A stretch of DNA of 64,000 nt from Bacillota bacterium (lineage in GTDB: Bacteria > Bacillota > Clostridia > Lachnospirales > Lachnospiraceae), in assembly GCA_023411215.1 (NCBI GenBank), contig JAEYOY010000058.1:1-64000 (forward strand). Reading direction: 5' to 3'. Below, piece after piece: positions 8,701 through 16,709 of the stretch; within the stretch, counting starts at the first letter, position 1, and each line of letters begins with the position of its first letter. A model generated the notes under the pieces. The model saw nothing but the letters and a program-made list of their open reading frames with translations. It had not been told where the DNA came from and ran no database searches. The position numbers were made by a program, and so were the translations under genes.

Positions 8701-9847
8701 CTACGGAGCCGGCTGGGAGGGAGCCGCTACCGCATCCAACATCGTTAATTTGAATACCTCCATTGAAAACGGCTGGTATGTATATTTATTTGACAGAGCA
8801 TTAGAGCTTGGTAATGATACTGTACTAATACCATTCGACAATCTGAAGGAAAAATCGAAGGATATCTTGAGGCTGGTGGAAGCCGCTAAGACCCTAGGTT
8901 ATTATCCTGTTGAAAGTAACGAGACCAGTATATTATTCCACAAAGAGACTCCGGAGCAATTTGGGGTTATATCCAAGTATCAGGATATTGCCATCGGAGA
9001 ATCCGCATCCGGTATTGCAATGATTTTCCCTTGCTTTGAAGAGGGCTCCAAAAACAACATAAACGACTATACCTATGAAGAATTAAGCGAATATAATACC
9101 ATCTACTTGTCTGGCTTTACCTATAATAGCAAGGCCGAGGCGGAAGAGCTTTTATTAAAGCTGGCAGAAAGCGGCGTAAGTATTTATATCGACATGAACC
9201 GTATCCCAATGGATAAGGTCAAGAAAACCATGGAGCTGTTTGGGGTCACTGCACAGAATATATCCTTTTCAGAAAACTTCCCCGTATTCTCCTACCAGAA
9301 TAACGACTACTCCAGTCTTGATTTCTTGTACAATGTCGGTGACTGGAATACCGTCTATCTTCTGGGCCTTGAGCAGGTGGACGGAAGCTGTGATATGACA
9401 AATAAGATTTTACCCTTCCTCGGTACCGCTAAAAATGATAATCTTCATTTTATGGGACTGAATATCGTGTATTACTTACAGACAACCAGAGATTCCGAGA
9501 TTAAAAGACTGGCAGAAGCAATCTTTGATATGCAGGAAAGCTCCGTTCCAAAGAGAGAGGTTGTTCCGATTGATATACAAAAAAGCACTAATCAGATCAC
9601 GATTACTTCGGAGTATGATCAGGTGAATACTACCCTATCCTATATTGACATATTTAAAAGTAATCAGCAGATACAGACGATTAATAATCTGATTACGGTC
9701 AATTCAGGGACCACCGTAATATATATTCAATATCCTCATACCGAAAAGGGCTTAATGGTTACCGCAATCGGCTTAATATTGGCTGTTATATCCTATGTTA
9801 CAATGAAAAAGATGAAGGAGAGTACACATCATGAGGAAGCAAATTAA
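5759..9847 (+). CDS. Inactive RT-like domain + QueD/PTPS-like domain + PTPS-related membrane protein (XrtG locus)
   Basis: GTG start with AAGGAGG nine bases upstream. The 1,362-residue product has three parts. Residues 20-283 align with group II intron reverse transcriptases (RILQMAVRLVIYPIF, ALSPLLVSIYYNYLDRSW, LDITKTKVE), but the catalytic aspartate before GYDNI is His156, PQGG is DKDS, and YADD is YDDE (242-245), so polymerase activity is unlikely. Residues 320-450 resemble 6-pyruvoyl-tetrahydropterin synthase/QueD, with His350, His361 and His363 as a zinc triad but no cysteine between them. From 549 onward is a polytopic membrane part of the PTPS_related type (YDLYCHLYRA, NWFPLYDSSWYNG, RYWGPLPLY), related to membrane glycosyltransferases, with a large outer region and a final membrane segment. 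Probably a glycan-assembly enzyme; the RT part's role is unknown. Confidence 0.85.
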   Translation: MNAKTQIQQLQNSLYQLAKNENLRFPNLYSKVYQPYVLMEAWNRIRVHKGIYQLDQHVQAKVAAYGLDKLFHELQTDLQFEAYRISPAKQELIDKDITLAKNRILQMAVRLVIYPIFKVDFHTNPSAFRTRQDFNNALEEHRNSLHTKEHYIIIAHIRSGYDNINQDKLMKLVEQRISDQELLYLIKRWVTLGTIYESSERSTIFGIDKDSALSPLLVSIYYNYLDRSWNKYPISRGRWLRYDDEINILCDNEENVVQALAFLQSLVEEQKLQLDITKTKVERYQNNEKNTPASQPPQNPILQESLQESEDILTASHEIPEEFIPVQVVTEQMMGGFCGYKYRFGLYAAHSNVNNSVDNIHFHTFTIIIYVHAGSTIDHNYALEKAVQDYLEPLQGKKLSDTSLFIGRTTTIEGIGDTLFDPLYDLIHRLGYELVKLSISENPIRVYSVSNKRLDSNVNQISGISQDCIPIISLDEPEISKIIEPVSPAKPEDFEPIVAAIALQADSVQTYEEEYLKDIALTSELEAESPSEAVDNLSLHKSNVSLELLKCIIGLGCFVALAMLMMYIIKDSGKYSQGYDLYCHLYRADLLLENIKLGNWFPLYDSSWYNGVEIMRYWGPLPLYILAGLEWIIGTNVLDANVMLLGTLLILGGCGWLLWGVRYRRIGLSVTIGLLWFFMPENMRVVILEGNLPRGVINALLPFFFYFVWRVMAEKKKNAIFPLIIITALITVCHLGITLMLIATMVIFILFHSSMNHTLRSSLSALSACISGVLLAGLWVVPALIGGAASGSSTNQVMSIFFESILVSLNPFTRINGDIVSFYFGLSIFLVCILGTLLAPKDTKAGFITALVLLICTTKSVYELFVKLPFSQFLWMVRFIPIGLAAAMVSFLLWKGLKKWVVLVIVILLAADCATSIQNIYFPPEYKISDVQERLDLRAEEALIIRAKEVTNQRMAYMDLSKYGSFAPYYISGVEKRVNYTYGAGWEGAATASNIVNLNTSIENGWYVYLFDRALELGNDTVLIPFDNLKEKSKDILRLVEAAKTLGYYPVESNETSILFHKETPEQFGVISKYQDIAIGESASGIAMIFPCFEEGSKNNINDYTYEELSEYNTIYLSGFTYNSKAEAEELLLKLAESGVSIYIDMNRIPMDKVKKTMELFGVTAQNISFSENFPVFSYQNNDYSSLDFLYNVGDWNTVYLLGLEQVDGSCDMTNKILPFLGTAKNDNLHFMGLNIVYYLQTTRDSEIKRLAEAIFDMQESSVPKREVVPIDIQKSTNQITITSEYDQVNTTLSYIDIFKSNQQIQTINNLITVNSGTTVIYIQYPHTEKGLMVTAIGLILAVISYVTMKKMKESTHHEEAN

Positions 9848-10568
9848 TAGACCCTACATAGGGAAACTACTTGTAATTCCGGCATTAATTACGCTTATGA
9901 GTCTATCTCTTCACAGTATCACATATGCCGACCAATTGGTTCAGGTACAAGAGGTTAGTACGATTAACCCAATCATCTCAATTGACGGTTATTATGATGA
10001 CTGGGAAGAGATGCCCATGGGTAAGTTGACCTGGTACTCGAATAACGGAGCGACCATTCATGATGTTTCCTTCATAAAGGATGATAATTATATCTATATC
10101 TATGTAAAAATGCATCCGCTATATCAAAGTCCGATCCCGATTACTGCAATTTATCTATCTGTTAATAATCAGACCTGTCAGTTGTATTTGGCGTATGCCA
10201 ACGCACAGAATACCACGGATTGGGGGCGTCCGGTTAATTTGGGCAATAACGGAACCTACCTTGGTCTTCACCCCTTTACCTACTATCCAAATAATTCTCT
10301 AGGGGATGCTGCTATAACGGTAGCAAAGGGCAACCCGAACGACAGGATGGAGATCAGAATTAATATTAATGATCTTGAAAAAGTTATGGGCTTGAAGGCA
10401 GGTACTGTGAATAGTGGTTCACAGCTTGAGCTACGTATGCCAAACGTGGGTGGCGGATCCCTCCAGCTTCTCGGAACCTCCACCGGAACCATTCTTGGTA
10501 TCGCATTATGCATCGGAATTGTTATGGTTGTTAAATTACGACAATCTCACAAAGCGAGGTTAGCGTAA
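9831..10568 (+). CDS. Firmicu-CTERM sorting-domain surface protein (XrtG substrate)
   Basis: 245 residues with a signal peptide ending near SITYA. An extracellular beta-rich domain begins IDGYYDDWEEMP, like DOMON/CBM9-type modules. The C-terminal signal consists of PNVGGGSLQLLGTSTG, a hydrophobic helix and a basic tail KLRQSHKARLA. The GTSTG motif with helix and positive tail fits the Firmicu-CTERM signal that accompanies XrtG. The ATG overlaps the end of the upstream gene by 17 bases, with AAGGAG upstream, and its stop overlaps the start of xrtG (TAATG), implying coupled translation. Inferred dedicated substrate of the neighbouring exosortase. Confidence 0.82.
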   Translation: MRKQINRPYIGKLLVIPALITLMSLSLHSITYADQLVQVQEVSTINPIISIDGYYDDWEEMPMGKLTWYSNNGATIHDVSFIKDDNYIYIYVKMHPLYQSPIPITAIYLSVNNQTCQLYLAYANAQNTTDWGRPVNLGNNGTYLGLHPFTYYPNNSLGDAAITVAKGNPNDRMEIRININDLEKVMGLKAGTVNSGSQLELRMPNVGGGSLQLLGTSTGTILGIALCIGIVMVVKLRQSHKARLA

Positions 10569-11182
10569 TGAACTGGTTAGCAATCATTTGTTTTATCCTT
10601 TGGTTATACTTACTGACCGTGTTCCACCGAGGTAATATGCATTTTTTCAAGTACCTATGGGGCAGTGTCGGAGTATTTATATTCATGTGTATTTTCATAC
10701 AACCGACATTATCTGAAATATTAAAGCAATATGTTACCTCTGTAGTGGGGATTCTTGGTAAATTGACCGGCATATGCGAAGCCTTTTATGAGCTAAGTAT
10801 CGTATTCATTCCGAAGCAAAGTGCTCTTACTGCAGTATCTCTGTATATCGATTATGAGTGTTCGGGAGTCATAGAGATGATGGCGTTCGTTTCTTTGCTT
10901 ATCTTCTATCAGGTGTACGATGTGGGGCAAAGAATTATTATCAGCTTTGTCGGGTGTGCTAGTATCTTCCTCTTTAATGTTATCCGCATTATGGTAATTT
11001 GCGCCGTTATCTATCAATTGGGAAGTGGCTCCTATTATATTGCGCATACGATACTTGGAAGATTTGTTTTTTACGTACTTACTATCATCTTATATTATTA
11101 TGTCTTTACACGACAGCAGATCATCAAACAGAAAATCGGAGGCTTTCACTATGCAGAGCATAATGAGAATGCTGACGAGTGA
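10568..11182 (+). CDS. xrtG: Exosortase family protein XrtG
   Basis: A 204-residue membrane protein with about six or seven hydrophobic segments. The exosortase/archaeosortase triad is recognisable: Cys98 in YIDYECSG, Arg140 in FNVIRIM and His160 in AHTILGRF. Exosortases are membrane transpeptidase-like enzymes that recognise C-terminal sorting signals, cleave them and are thought to attach the protein to a membrane-linked glycan. The only visible signal-bearing protein is the one just upstream, whose stop codon overlaps this start. The downstream glycosyltransferase overlaps by 32 bases. Confidence 0.9.
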   Translation: MNWLAIICFILWLYLLTVFHRGNMHFFKYLWGSVGVFIFMCIFIQPTLSEILKQYVTSVVGILGKLTGICEAFYELSIVFIPKQSALTAVSLYIDYECSGVIEMMAFVSLLIFYQVYDVGQRIIISFVGCASIFLFNVIRIMVICAVIYQLGSGSYYIAHTILGRFVFYVLTIILYYYVFTRQQIIKQKIGGFHYAEHNENADE

Positions 11183-12521
11183 AATCATATTTTGGACCGC
11201 ATGGATCATAATCCCTTTAATCATGGAAATTATCCCTGCCACATTTGGATTTCTGGTTTTACTCAAAAAGCAAAACAAATATAGCAAAGATCCTGTATTA
11301 AAATATTTCCCGGAGATCACCGTAATTGTTCCGGTCTATAATTCTGCAGATTCCTTGGAAATGTGTATTAGCTCGATCATGGAATCAGAATATCCTGCTG
11401 ATAAAATTGAAGTTCTCTTGGTTAACAACGGAAGCAAGGACAATAGCTTCGAGCTATTCCAAAGATATCAGCAGTCACATCCCGGAATCAATCTAAAATG
11501 GATGAATTCCAAACAGGGTAAGTCGAAAGCCCTTAATATGGCTTTATTTAACAGCAAGGGTAAGTACATCATCCACCTGGACAGCGACGGCATATTACAG
11601 AGGGATGCTTTACTAAATCTGATCACCAGATTCGAAGCGCATGAAGACATTCATTGTATGACCGGTTCCATACTGACTAACCCGGAAGCGATTAGCGCCT
11701 CTAAGCGCGGTCTGATGAAAATAATCAAGAAGGTTGAATTTTTTGAGTATGCACAAGCTTTCTTAGCCGGTCGTAATTTCGACGCGGAGTTGAATAACAT
11801 ATTTACGATGTCCGGTGCCTTTTCGGCCTTTCGTAAATCTACCATATTAAAAACACAGCTTTATAATACGGAAACCGTCTGTGAAGATACTCATGTTACC
11901 TTTCAGGTGCGGCATCTGTTAAAAAAGAGGATTGACATTTGTGAGACAGCCATCTTTTTTGTAGATCCCATTCCCAGTCTGGACACCTTATACGTCCAAA
12001 GACAGCGCTGGCAAAGAGGAGAAATCGAAGTAGCTCATATGTTTCCTCAGAAAATCGGAGCAATCAAGGGTTTTTTCACTGATTTGATGACGAGACTCAT
12101 CATGTTCGACCATACCTTTGCTTTTCCTCGAATGATATGGTACTTTGCATTAATCTGTCTTGCCTTTATGAATTATCCATTTTCTTTTGTTATTAAGTCC
12201 GTGATTATCATTTATGTTTTATATACAGTTTCTACTTTCTTATATTATTTGAATGTTTGCCATTACCTAAGCTGGGAGAAAGAATTAAAAAGATTCTATC
12301 AGAGAAAGATAATCTATGTTATTATCCTTCCTATTTTTAACTTCATCGTTTATTGGTTCCGCATGGCAGGAATCATCAACAGTATTAAAGGTGTCAGCAC
12401 CTGGAGGACAAAAACCTTCAAGGAAGAACGGGAACAATGTAAGGCAATTGTACGCAATGATTTTAAAGCGGTCGGACGTATTCTCCACAAGGTAAGGCTT
12501 TTTCTTTCTGCCGATCGATAA
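11151..12521 (+). CDS. Exosortase G-associated family 2 glycosyltransferase
   Basis: 456 residues. The start at 11151 is chosen because GGAGG lies eight bases upstream, inside the end of xrtG; longer frames have no site. After one N-terminal membrane helix comes a GT-A domain with ITVIVPVYNSADSLEMCIS, NNGSKDNS, HLDSDG (metal-binding DxD) and the acceptor motif QRQRW. Three or four C-terminal helices follow. The layout is that of processive membrane glycosyltransferases, and the family is known to travel with XrtG. It likely builds the polysaccharide or glycolipid linked to the sorted protein; donor sugar unknown. Confidence 0.88.
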   Translation: MQSIMRMLTSEIIFWTAWIIIPLIMEIIPATFGFLVLLKKQNKYSKDPVLKYFPEITVIVPVYNSADSLEMCISSIMESEYPADKIEVLLVNNGSKDNSFELFQRYQQSHPGINLKWMNSKQGKSKALNMALFNSKGKYIIHLDSDGILQRDALLNLITRFEAHEDIHCMTGSILTNPEAISASKRGLMKIIKKVEFFEYAQAFLAGRNFDAELNNIFTMSGAFSAFRKSTILKTQLYNTETVCEDTHVTFQVRHLLKKRIDICETAIFFVDPIPSLDTLYVQRQRWQRGEIEVAHMFPQKIGAIKGFFTDLMTRLIMFDHTFAFPRMIWYFALICLAFMNYPFSFVIKSVIIIYVLYTVSTFLYYLNVCHYLSWEKELKRFYQRKIIYVIILPIFNFIVYWFRMAGIINSIKGVSTWRTKTFKEEREQCKAIVRNDFKAVGRILHKVRLFLSADR

Positions 12522-12536
12522 TGACCATAACCGCTT

Positions 12537-12567
12537 GAAATCCGTAGAATTTTCGAGCCTGTTCTGA
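12537..12567. repeat. 31-bp intergenic repeat, copy 1
   Basis: GAAATCCGTAG..TTTTCGAGCCTG.TCTGA, repeated in the same orientation at 21643-21673 with three differences. It lies in the short gap after the glycosyltransferase. No hairpin is obvious within it and its role is unknown. Confidence 0.6.
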
Positions 12568-12640
12568 GTAGCTACAATATTTTATTGATTTACGAGCATA
12601 ATTATTATATGCTGACATTTTAACTTACATGGAGATTGAT

Positions 12641-13645
12641 ATGCTGAACAACAAAAGAAAAAAAAGAATCGTAATTATCGCATTTACTAATGTTTTATGT
12701 ATCATATTAATCCTATTGATATTTTATGTATTTCAAAATGCAATTCAAAAGAATATTAGCCTTTATCAGGAGAATCAGAATCTGCTGGCCTCATCACTTC
12801 TTAATAACGCTGCTTCACAGGCAGGCATTAATAACAGTGATCTCATCACGAATCTGACCACATACATCAAATCGAGTTTTCCGACCTCTTCAAGTGTATA
12901 CTGTATTATTACCAAAAATAATCAGATTGCATTTTATAAAGATGATAATACTACTTCCACAGTAATGAATGAAAGCATCGATAATTATCTGCAAAATAAT
13001 GTTTCTCTCCGAGACAATAAAAGATATCTTCTTTCAAAATCAGAAATCATGTATAATAATGATACCTATTCTCTGATCATTTGTACAAAGGAGAATTATT
13101 ACCTGAAGAAAATTAAACTACTCGAAACCAGACTTTATTGTATGGGCTTTTTCTTTCTGTACGGAGCAACGATGATTGTACTTCTGATTTTTAATCTTTA
13201 CAAACTGAGTGGGGAGGAGAAAAACAATCATATATTAAAAAATGAAATCAGGAAGAACCGACAGCTGATTGAGCTTCTGGAAAATGATAAGAATAGAAAT
13301 TATGTAAATTCTGAAAAAGAATTCTCCTTCTATAACCGATCGATTATCGAAGAAGTAATTGCCGGCATGACAAAGGAAGAGCTTAAGAAGTGTGTCCAAA
13401 TTGATATCATCGTTGAAAATCCTAAAATGGAGCATTTCATTTTTATCACTGCGATCTTAGGTCGTATCAAAGGAGATAACAGTATCGCATGCTACTGGGA
13501 TAAGAACCAATTTAAAATTTTATTACTGAATTCGAACAAGAAGGAAGCAACGGATTTTATCAATTTGTTTATTAATAAATACAAATCAGAAAGTGAAGAA
13601 AAAGTGGAGGAACTGAAAGTAATCGCCAGCAGATTGACGGTATAA
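12641..13645 (+). CDS. Membrane sensor with degenerate GGDEF-like domain
   Basis: 334 residues from the ATG at 12641, six bases after GGAG. One helix (about 8-30), an outer domain of roughly 130 residues, a second helix (about 165-190), a short coiled stretch and a C-terminal cytoplasmic domain. The latter has the rhythm of a GGDEF fold (YNRSIIEEVIAGM, then FIFITAILGRIKGDNSIACYW and QFKILLLNSNKKEA, read in two pieces). The GGDEF signature is replaced by DKNQF, so cyclase activity is not expected. Lying inside a c-di-GMP-controlled locus, it may sense outside conditions or bind a nucleotide. The GGDEF assignment is by eye and moderate. Confidence 0.6.
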   Translation: MLNNKRKKRIVIIAFTNVLCIILILLIFYVFQNAIQKNISLYQENQNLLASSLLNNAASQAGINNSDLITNLTTYIKSSFPTSSSVYCIITKNNQIAFYKDDNTTSTVMNESIDNYLQNNVSLRDNKRYLLSKSEIMYNNDTYSLIICTKENYYLKKIKLLETRLYCMGFFFLYGATMIVLLIFNLYKLSGEEKNNHILKNEIRKNRQLIELLENDKNRNYVNSEKEFSFYNRSIIEEVIAGMTKEELKKCVQIDIIVENPKMEHFIFITAILGRIKGDNSIACYWDKNQFKILLLNSNKKEATDFINLFINKYKSESEEKVEELKVIASRLTV

Positions 13646-13669
13646 TCACTTCGATAACAGGAGGTAAGG

Positions 13670-14122
13670 ATGAAATATAGTCAATATAAATATAATTTTT
13701 ATCTTAATGCGAGCCATTCCATCTATATTGATGGCAATCGTGGTGAGAGGCATCCCCACACCTGGGAGATATCCTTGTATGTCGTTAATTACAAGGATAC
13801 CTTTGTCATGTTTAATGAGGTAGAAAAGACAATCGAGGATTACCTGATGCAATTTCAGGAGAAATACATCAATGTATGCTCCATATTTAAGGCGATTAAT
13901 CCTACCCTGGAAAACATAGCCCACTGTTTTATGAATGAGCTTCAAAATTTGTTGCACCCGCTCAATTGGGTAATCTTCACCATGGAGATTAGTGAAACTC
14001 CTTCCAGATCATATATTATCAGTAATGTTGAGAACAATGTAATCCAAAGCGTTGAGAAAAAGAGTATCGCAGAGGAGATTCTGCAGAAAAGCAGAAATTC
14101 AATAAACCAAAGAGGTAAATGA
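13670..14122 (+). CDS. Stand-alone 6-pyruvoyl-tetrahydropterin synthase-related (QueD-like) protein
   Basis: 150 residues with AGGAGG upstream. The T-fold pattern is visible: NFYLNASHS supplies His16, and HPHTWEI supplies His28 and His30, the expected zinc ligands. Later come FNEVEKTIEDYL and EISETPSRSYII with the conserved glutamate. The catalytic cysteine normally found between the first and second histidines is absent. It matches the small XrtG-associated family described as 6-pyruvoyl tetrahydropterin synthase-related. The same domain occurs fused inside the 5759 protein. A non-enzymatic or altered activity is inferred. Confidence 0.8.
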   Translation: MKYSQYKYNFYLNASHSIYIDGNRGERHPHTWEISLYVVNYKDTFVMFNEVEKTIEDYLMQFQEKYINVCSIFKAINPTLENIAHCFMNELQNLLHPLNWVIFTMEISETPSRSYIISNVENNVIQSVEKKSIAEEILQKSRNSINQRGK

Positions 14123-14123
14123 T

Positions 14124-15134
14124 ATGAAAATAATCATTCCCGCTTATGATCCTGATAACAGGCTCATATCGTTGATTAACAATATTAGAAGTAATTGCGA
14201 TTACGATATTATCATCGTCGACGATGGCAGTTCTCCAACCTGTAACACAGTATTTCAAGAAGCCAGTAATTTAGGCTGTATTGTCCTAGTTCATGAGCAT
14301 AATCGTGGTAAAGGAGCTGCTCTTAAGACTGCTTTCTCCTATTTGATTAACAATCAACAGACGGACAATGTTGTCTGCGCTGATTGTGATGGACAGCACA
14401 CCTGGCAGGATATTCTTAAGCTTGCAAATATGATTTCCATGCATCCTGGCTCCATCCTATTAGGATGTAGGGAATTTGTCGGAAAGGTTCCTGCAAGAAG
14501 TCTACTGGGTAATAAAATTACCAGCTTCGTCTACTCCAAATTAGCAAAAAGCAAGATTACGGATACCCAAACCGGGTTAAGAGGGTTTTCTTCCCTTATG
14601 CTGCCATGGCTTGTTACAATACGAGGAAATCATTATGAATACGAGATGAATCAGCTTCTGGAATCCAAAGCAGCGGGCTATGATTTAATCTGTGTACCAA
14701 TCGAAACGATTTATGAGAATAACAATGAGACTTCTCATTTTCATCCCATCAAGGATTCCATTCGCATCTATCTGCCCATCATTAAATTTGCACTTTCCTC
14801 CATCAGCTGCGGGATCATAGATTTTGTTCTCTTGTTTCTATTTAATGCATTAACCCAAAATCTTTTGTTTTCCGTAGTAGCTGCGCGAATGATTAGCTCC
14901 TTGTGTAACTACTTTATTAATCGAACCCTTGTATTCAATACACAAAGCCAAAGTCACCTATCATCTATCATCAAGTATTATGCCTTGGTCGTATTTATAC
15001 TGGTCTGTAATTACTCCTTGATCATCCTTTTTGTAAATATTGTCGGCCTCCCTCTGGTAGTCAGTAAACTAGCTACAGAATGCATCCTCTATCTGTTCAG
15101 TTATATAATCCAGCATAAGATTGTCTTTCGGTAA
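14124..15134 (+). CDS. GT2 glycosyltransferase (DPM1-like) fused to GtrA membrane domain
   Basis: 336 residues, separated from the previous stop by one base, with AGAGGT before the ATG. Residues 1-215 form a dolichol/polyprenyl-phosphate mannosyltransferase-like domain (IIIPAYDPDNRL, IIIVDDGSS, HEHNRGKGAALKTAF, DCDGQHTW). Residues about 220-336 are a GtrA-type four-helix domain (NYFINRTLVFN). Such fusions make and flip a polyprenyl-phosphate sugar for outer-face glycosylation. As the last gene of the XrtG locus it probably supplies the lipid-linked sugar used by the membrane transferases upstream. Confidence 0.87.
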   Translation: MKIIIPAYDPDNRLISLINNIRSNCDYDIIIVDDGSSPTCNTVFQEASNLGCIVLVHEHNRGKGAALKTAFSYLINNQQTDNVVCADCDGQHTWQDILKLANMISMHPGSILLGCREFVGKVPARSLLGNKITSFVYSKLAKSKITDTQTGLRGFSSLMLPWLVTIRGNHYEYEMNQLLESKAAGYDLICVPIETIYENNNETSHFHPIKDSIRIYLPIIKFALSSISCGIIDFVLLFLFNALTQNLLFSVVAARMISSLCNYFINRTLVFNTQSQSHLSSIIKYYALVVFILVCNYSLIILFVNIVGLPLVVSKLATECILYLFSYIIQHKIVFR

Positions 15135-15201
15135 TTATGGGATTAAGCTTGAAAGGTCCCCTGATTATCGATACAATAGAGTTAAGTAGGATTTGAATGT
15201 C

Positions 15202-15449
15202 AAAATCCTATTTTAAATAATGTTTCGTCAATTTGCACAATTTCATAGTTTCATAGCGTGATGCAGAATATAATTCATTCGCAACACGCTCTCGCTTGGA
15301 TGAGTCACGTAATGGTACATAAGGTCCTAAAATGCAGGACCTAAGTACCAACGGCCTCATACAGTTGCTCATCGAACTATATTCTGTATCACGCTAAAAG
15401 CCTGGATAGTGATGTGCAACTTGACGAATTCACTTTATGTAAGGATTTT
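15202..15449. repeat. MITE-like 248-bp imperfect inverted repeat element, copy 1
   Basis: Nested inverted repeats: AAAATCCT/AGGATTTT (15202, 15442), TTCGTCAATTTGCAC with 15414-15428 (one mismatch), a 19-bp arm at 15254-15272 with 15378-15396 (one mismatch), GGTAC/GTACC and AGGTCCT/AGGACCT at the centre. The left half recurs at 23528-23643. No coding frame. The gap 15135-15485 holds only this element and the ribosome site of the next gene. Confidence 0.75.
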
Positions 15450-15485
15450 AACACACTAATCTAGTAAGTTAAGTGAGGTGCCCCT

Positions 15486-16541
15486 ATGAACTCCTTTCGC
15501 AGTATCATCGATGAGATCTATCAAAATTGCATACCGATATCGGAGGAAGATGAGACGACAAATCGCCTGATGCGACCCGAATATGATGAAAAAGCCATCG
15601 AAATTAAGAGCTTTCCGGATAAACATATGACTGAAATCTTCTTTATCGGATGGGAACTGAAGGAAGGTCAGTTGAATGCTTTCGCCCTCTCTCAGGAGGC
15701 TATCGCAGCACTACAATACAGATTGGACCGTGTCACCAGAACCCAAAGGCACACCCATAATTACCTGGAGATCGCATACGTACTTGAAGGCGAGTTCTGT
15801 CAGAATATCCAGGGTAAGGATGTATGGTTTCATAAAGGGGAATGCTGTCTGATCGATAATAATTGTACCCATCAGGACTACCTGACCGGTAAGAATACCA
15901 GGGTTATTTTCCTTGGCATATCCAATTATATTTTCCATAAAGTATTACTTGAGAACATTCCTGAGGGTATCCTCGCCGAATTCTTCTCAACCGCTCTTCT
16001 ATCTCAGAAGGAAGTGAAGCAGTACCTTCATCTTAGACCGAAGGATGAAACGGATGAACGGATTGAGGAAATACTTGGCAATCTTATCCGTGAATTGATG
16101 CAGCTTGACGTCGGTTCGGAGTATATCTGTCGTGGTCTGGTCAAACGACTCCTCTGGCATCTGTGCCTTGCCTATGATTTCAACCTATCGAAAGAACAGG
16201 CAAAAGAGATGAATGTCCTAATCGGTGATGAGGTACTTCGCTATATCAGAGAACATGAAGCAGACGTTACCATTCACGCACTGGTTCAAAAATTTCATTA
16301 TAATGAAGATTACTTCAACCGACTGCTCAAAAAGCGGGAAGGAGTTACCTATAGCGCGTACCTACAGAGAATACGTCTGGAGAAAGCAAGGGAATTGCTG
16401 GAAGAAAGCACTCTTGGCATTGATGAGATCATTGAGCAGTGTGGCTATCGTAATAAGGGCTTTTTCTATCGTATATTCGTCGAGAAATATGGTATGACTC
16501 CAGCCAGACTGCGAGAGCTAAAACAAAGTGATGCGTTGTAA
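15486..16541 (+). CDS. AraC-family transcriptional regulator with cupin-like sensor
   Basis: 351 residues. The N-terminal half has an AraC-binding/cupin pattern (RTQRHTHNYLEIAYVLEGEF and DNNCTHQDYL). The C-terminal 100 residues form the double helix-turn-helix of AraC proteins, ending CGYRNKGFFYRIFVEKYGMTPARLRELK in family style. GAGGTG precedes the ATG. It lies directly before araA on the same strand and is probably its sugar-responsive activator, although araA also has its own promoter at 16643. Confidence 0.85.
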   Translation: MNSFRSIIDEIYQNCIPISEEDETTNRLMRPEYDEKAIEIKSFPDKHMTEIFFIGWELKEGQLNAFALSQEAIAALQYRLDRVTRTQRHTHNYLEIAYVLEGEFCQNIQGKDVWFHKGECCLIDNNCTHQDYLTGKNTRVIFLGISNYIFHKVLLENIPEGILAEFFSTALLSQKEVKQYLHLRPKDETDERIEEILGNLIRELMQLDVGSEYICRGLVKRLLWHLCLAYDFNLSKEQAKEMNVLIGDEVLRYIREHEADVTIHALVQKFHYNEDYFNRLLKKREGVTYSAYLQRIRLEKARELLEESTLGIDEIIEQCGYRNKGFFYRIFVEKYGMTPARLRELKQSDAL

Positions 16542-16642
16542 ATTACACTCATTACATGAATCTTTGTTGGTTAAGAAATTTACTTCTCTGGCTAAAAGTC
16601 GGAATAGGTAACTTTCTATTTCAAATCAGTAGGATAGAGACC

Positions 16643-16671
16643 TTGTCCACCTCCTCCTTTATTGCTATGAT
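16643..16671 (+). promoter_or_regulatory. araA promoter
   Basis: TTGTCC (16643-16648), 17 bases, TATGAT (16666-16671). A very strong AAAGGAGG follows at 16692, ten bases before the araA ATG. Confidence 0.6.
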
Positions 16672-16709
16672 GAAGATATTAATCAATCAATAAAGGAGGT
16701 ATTTTTATT

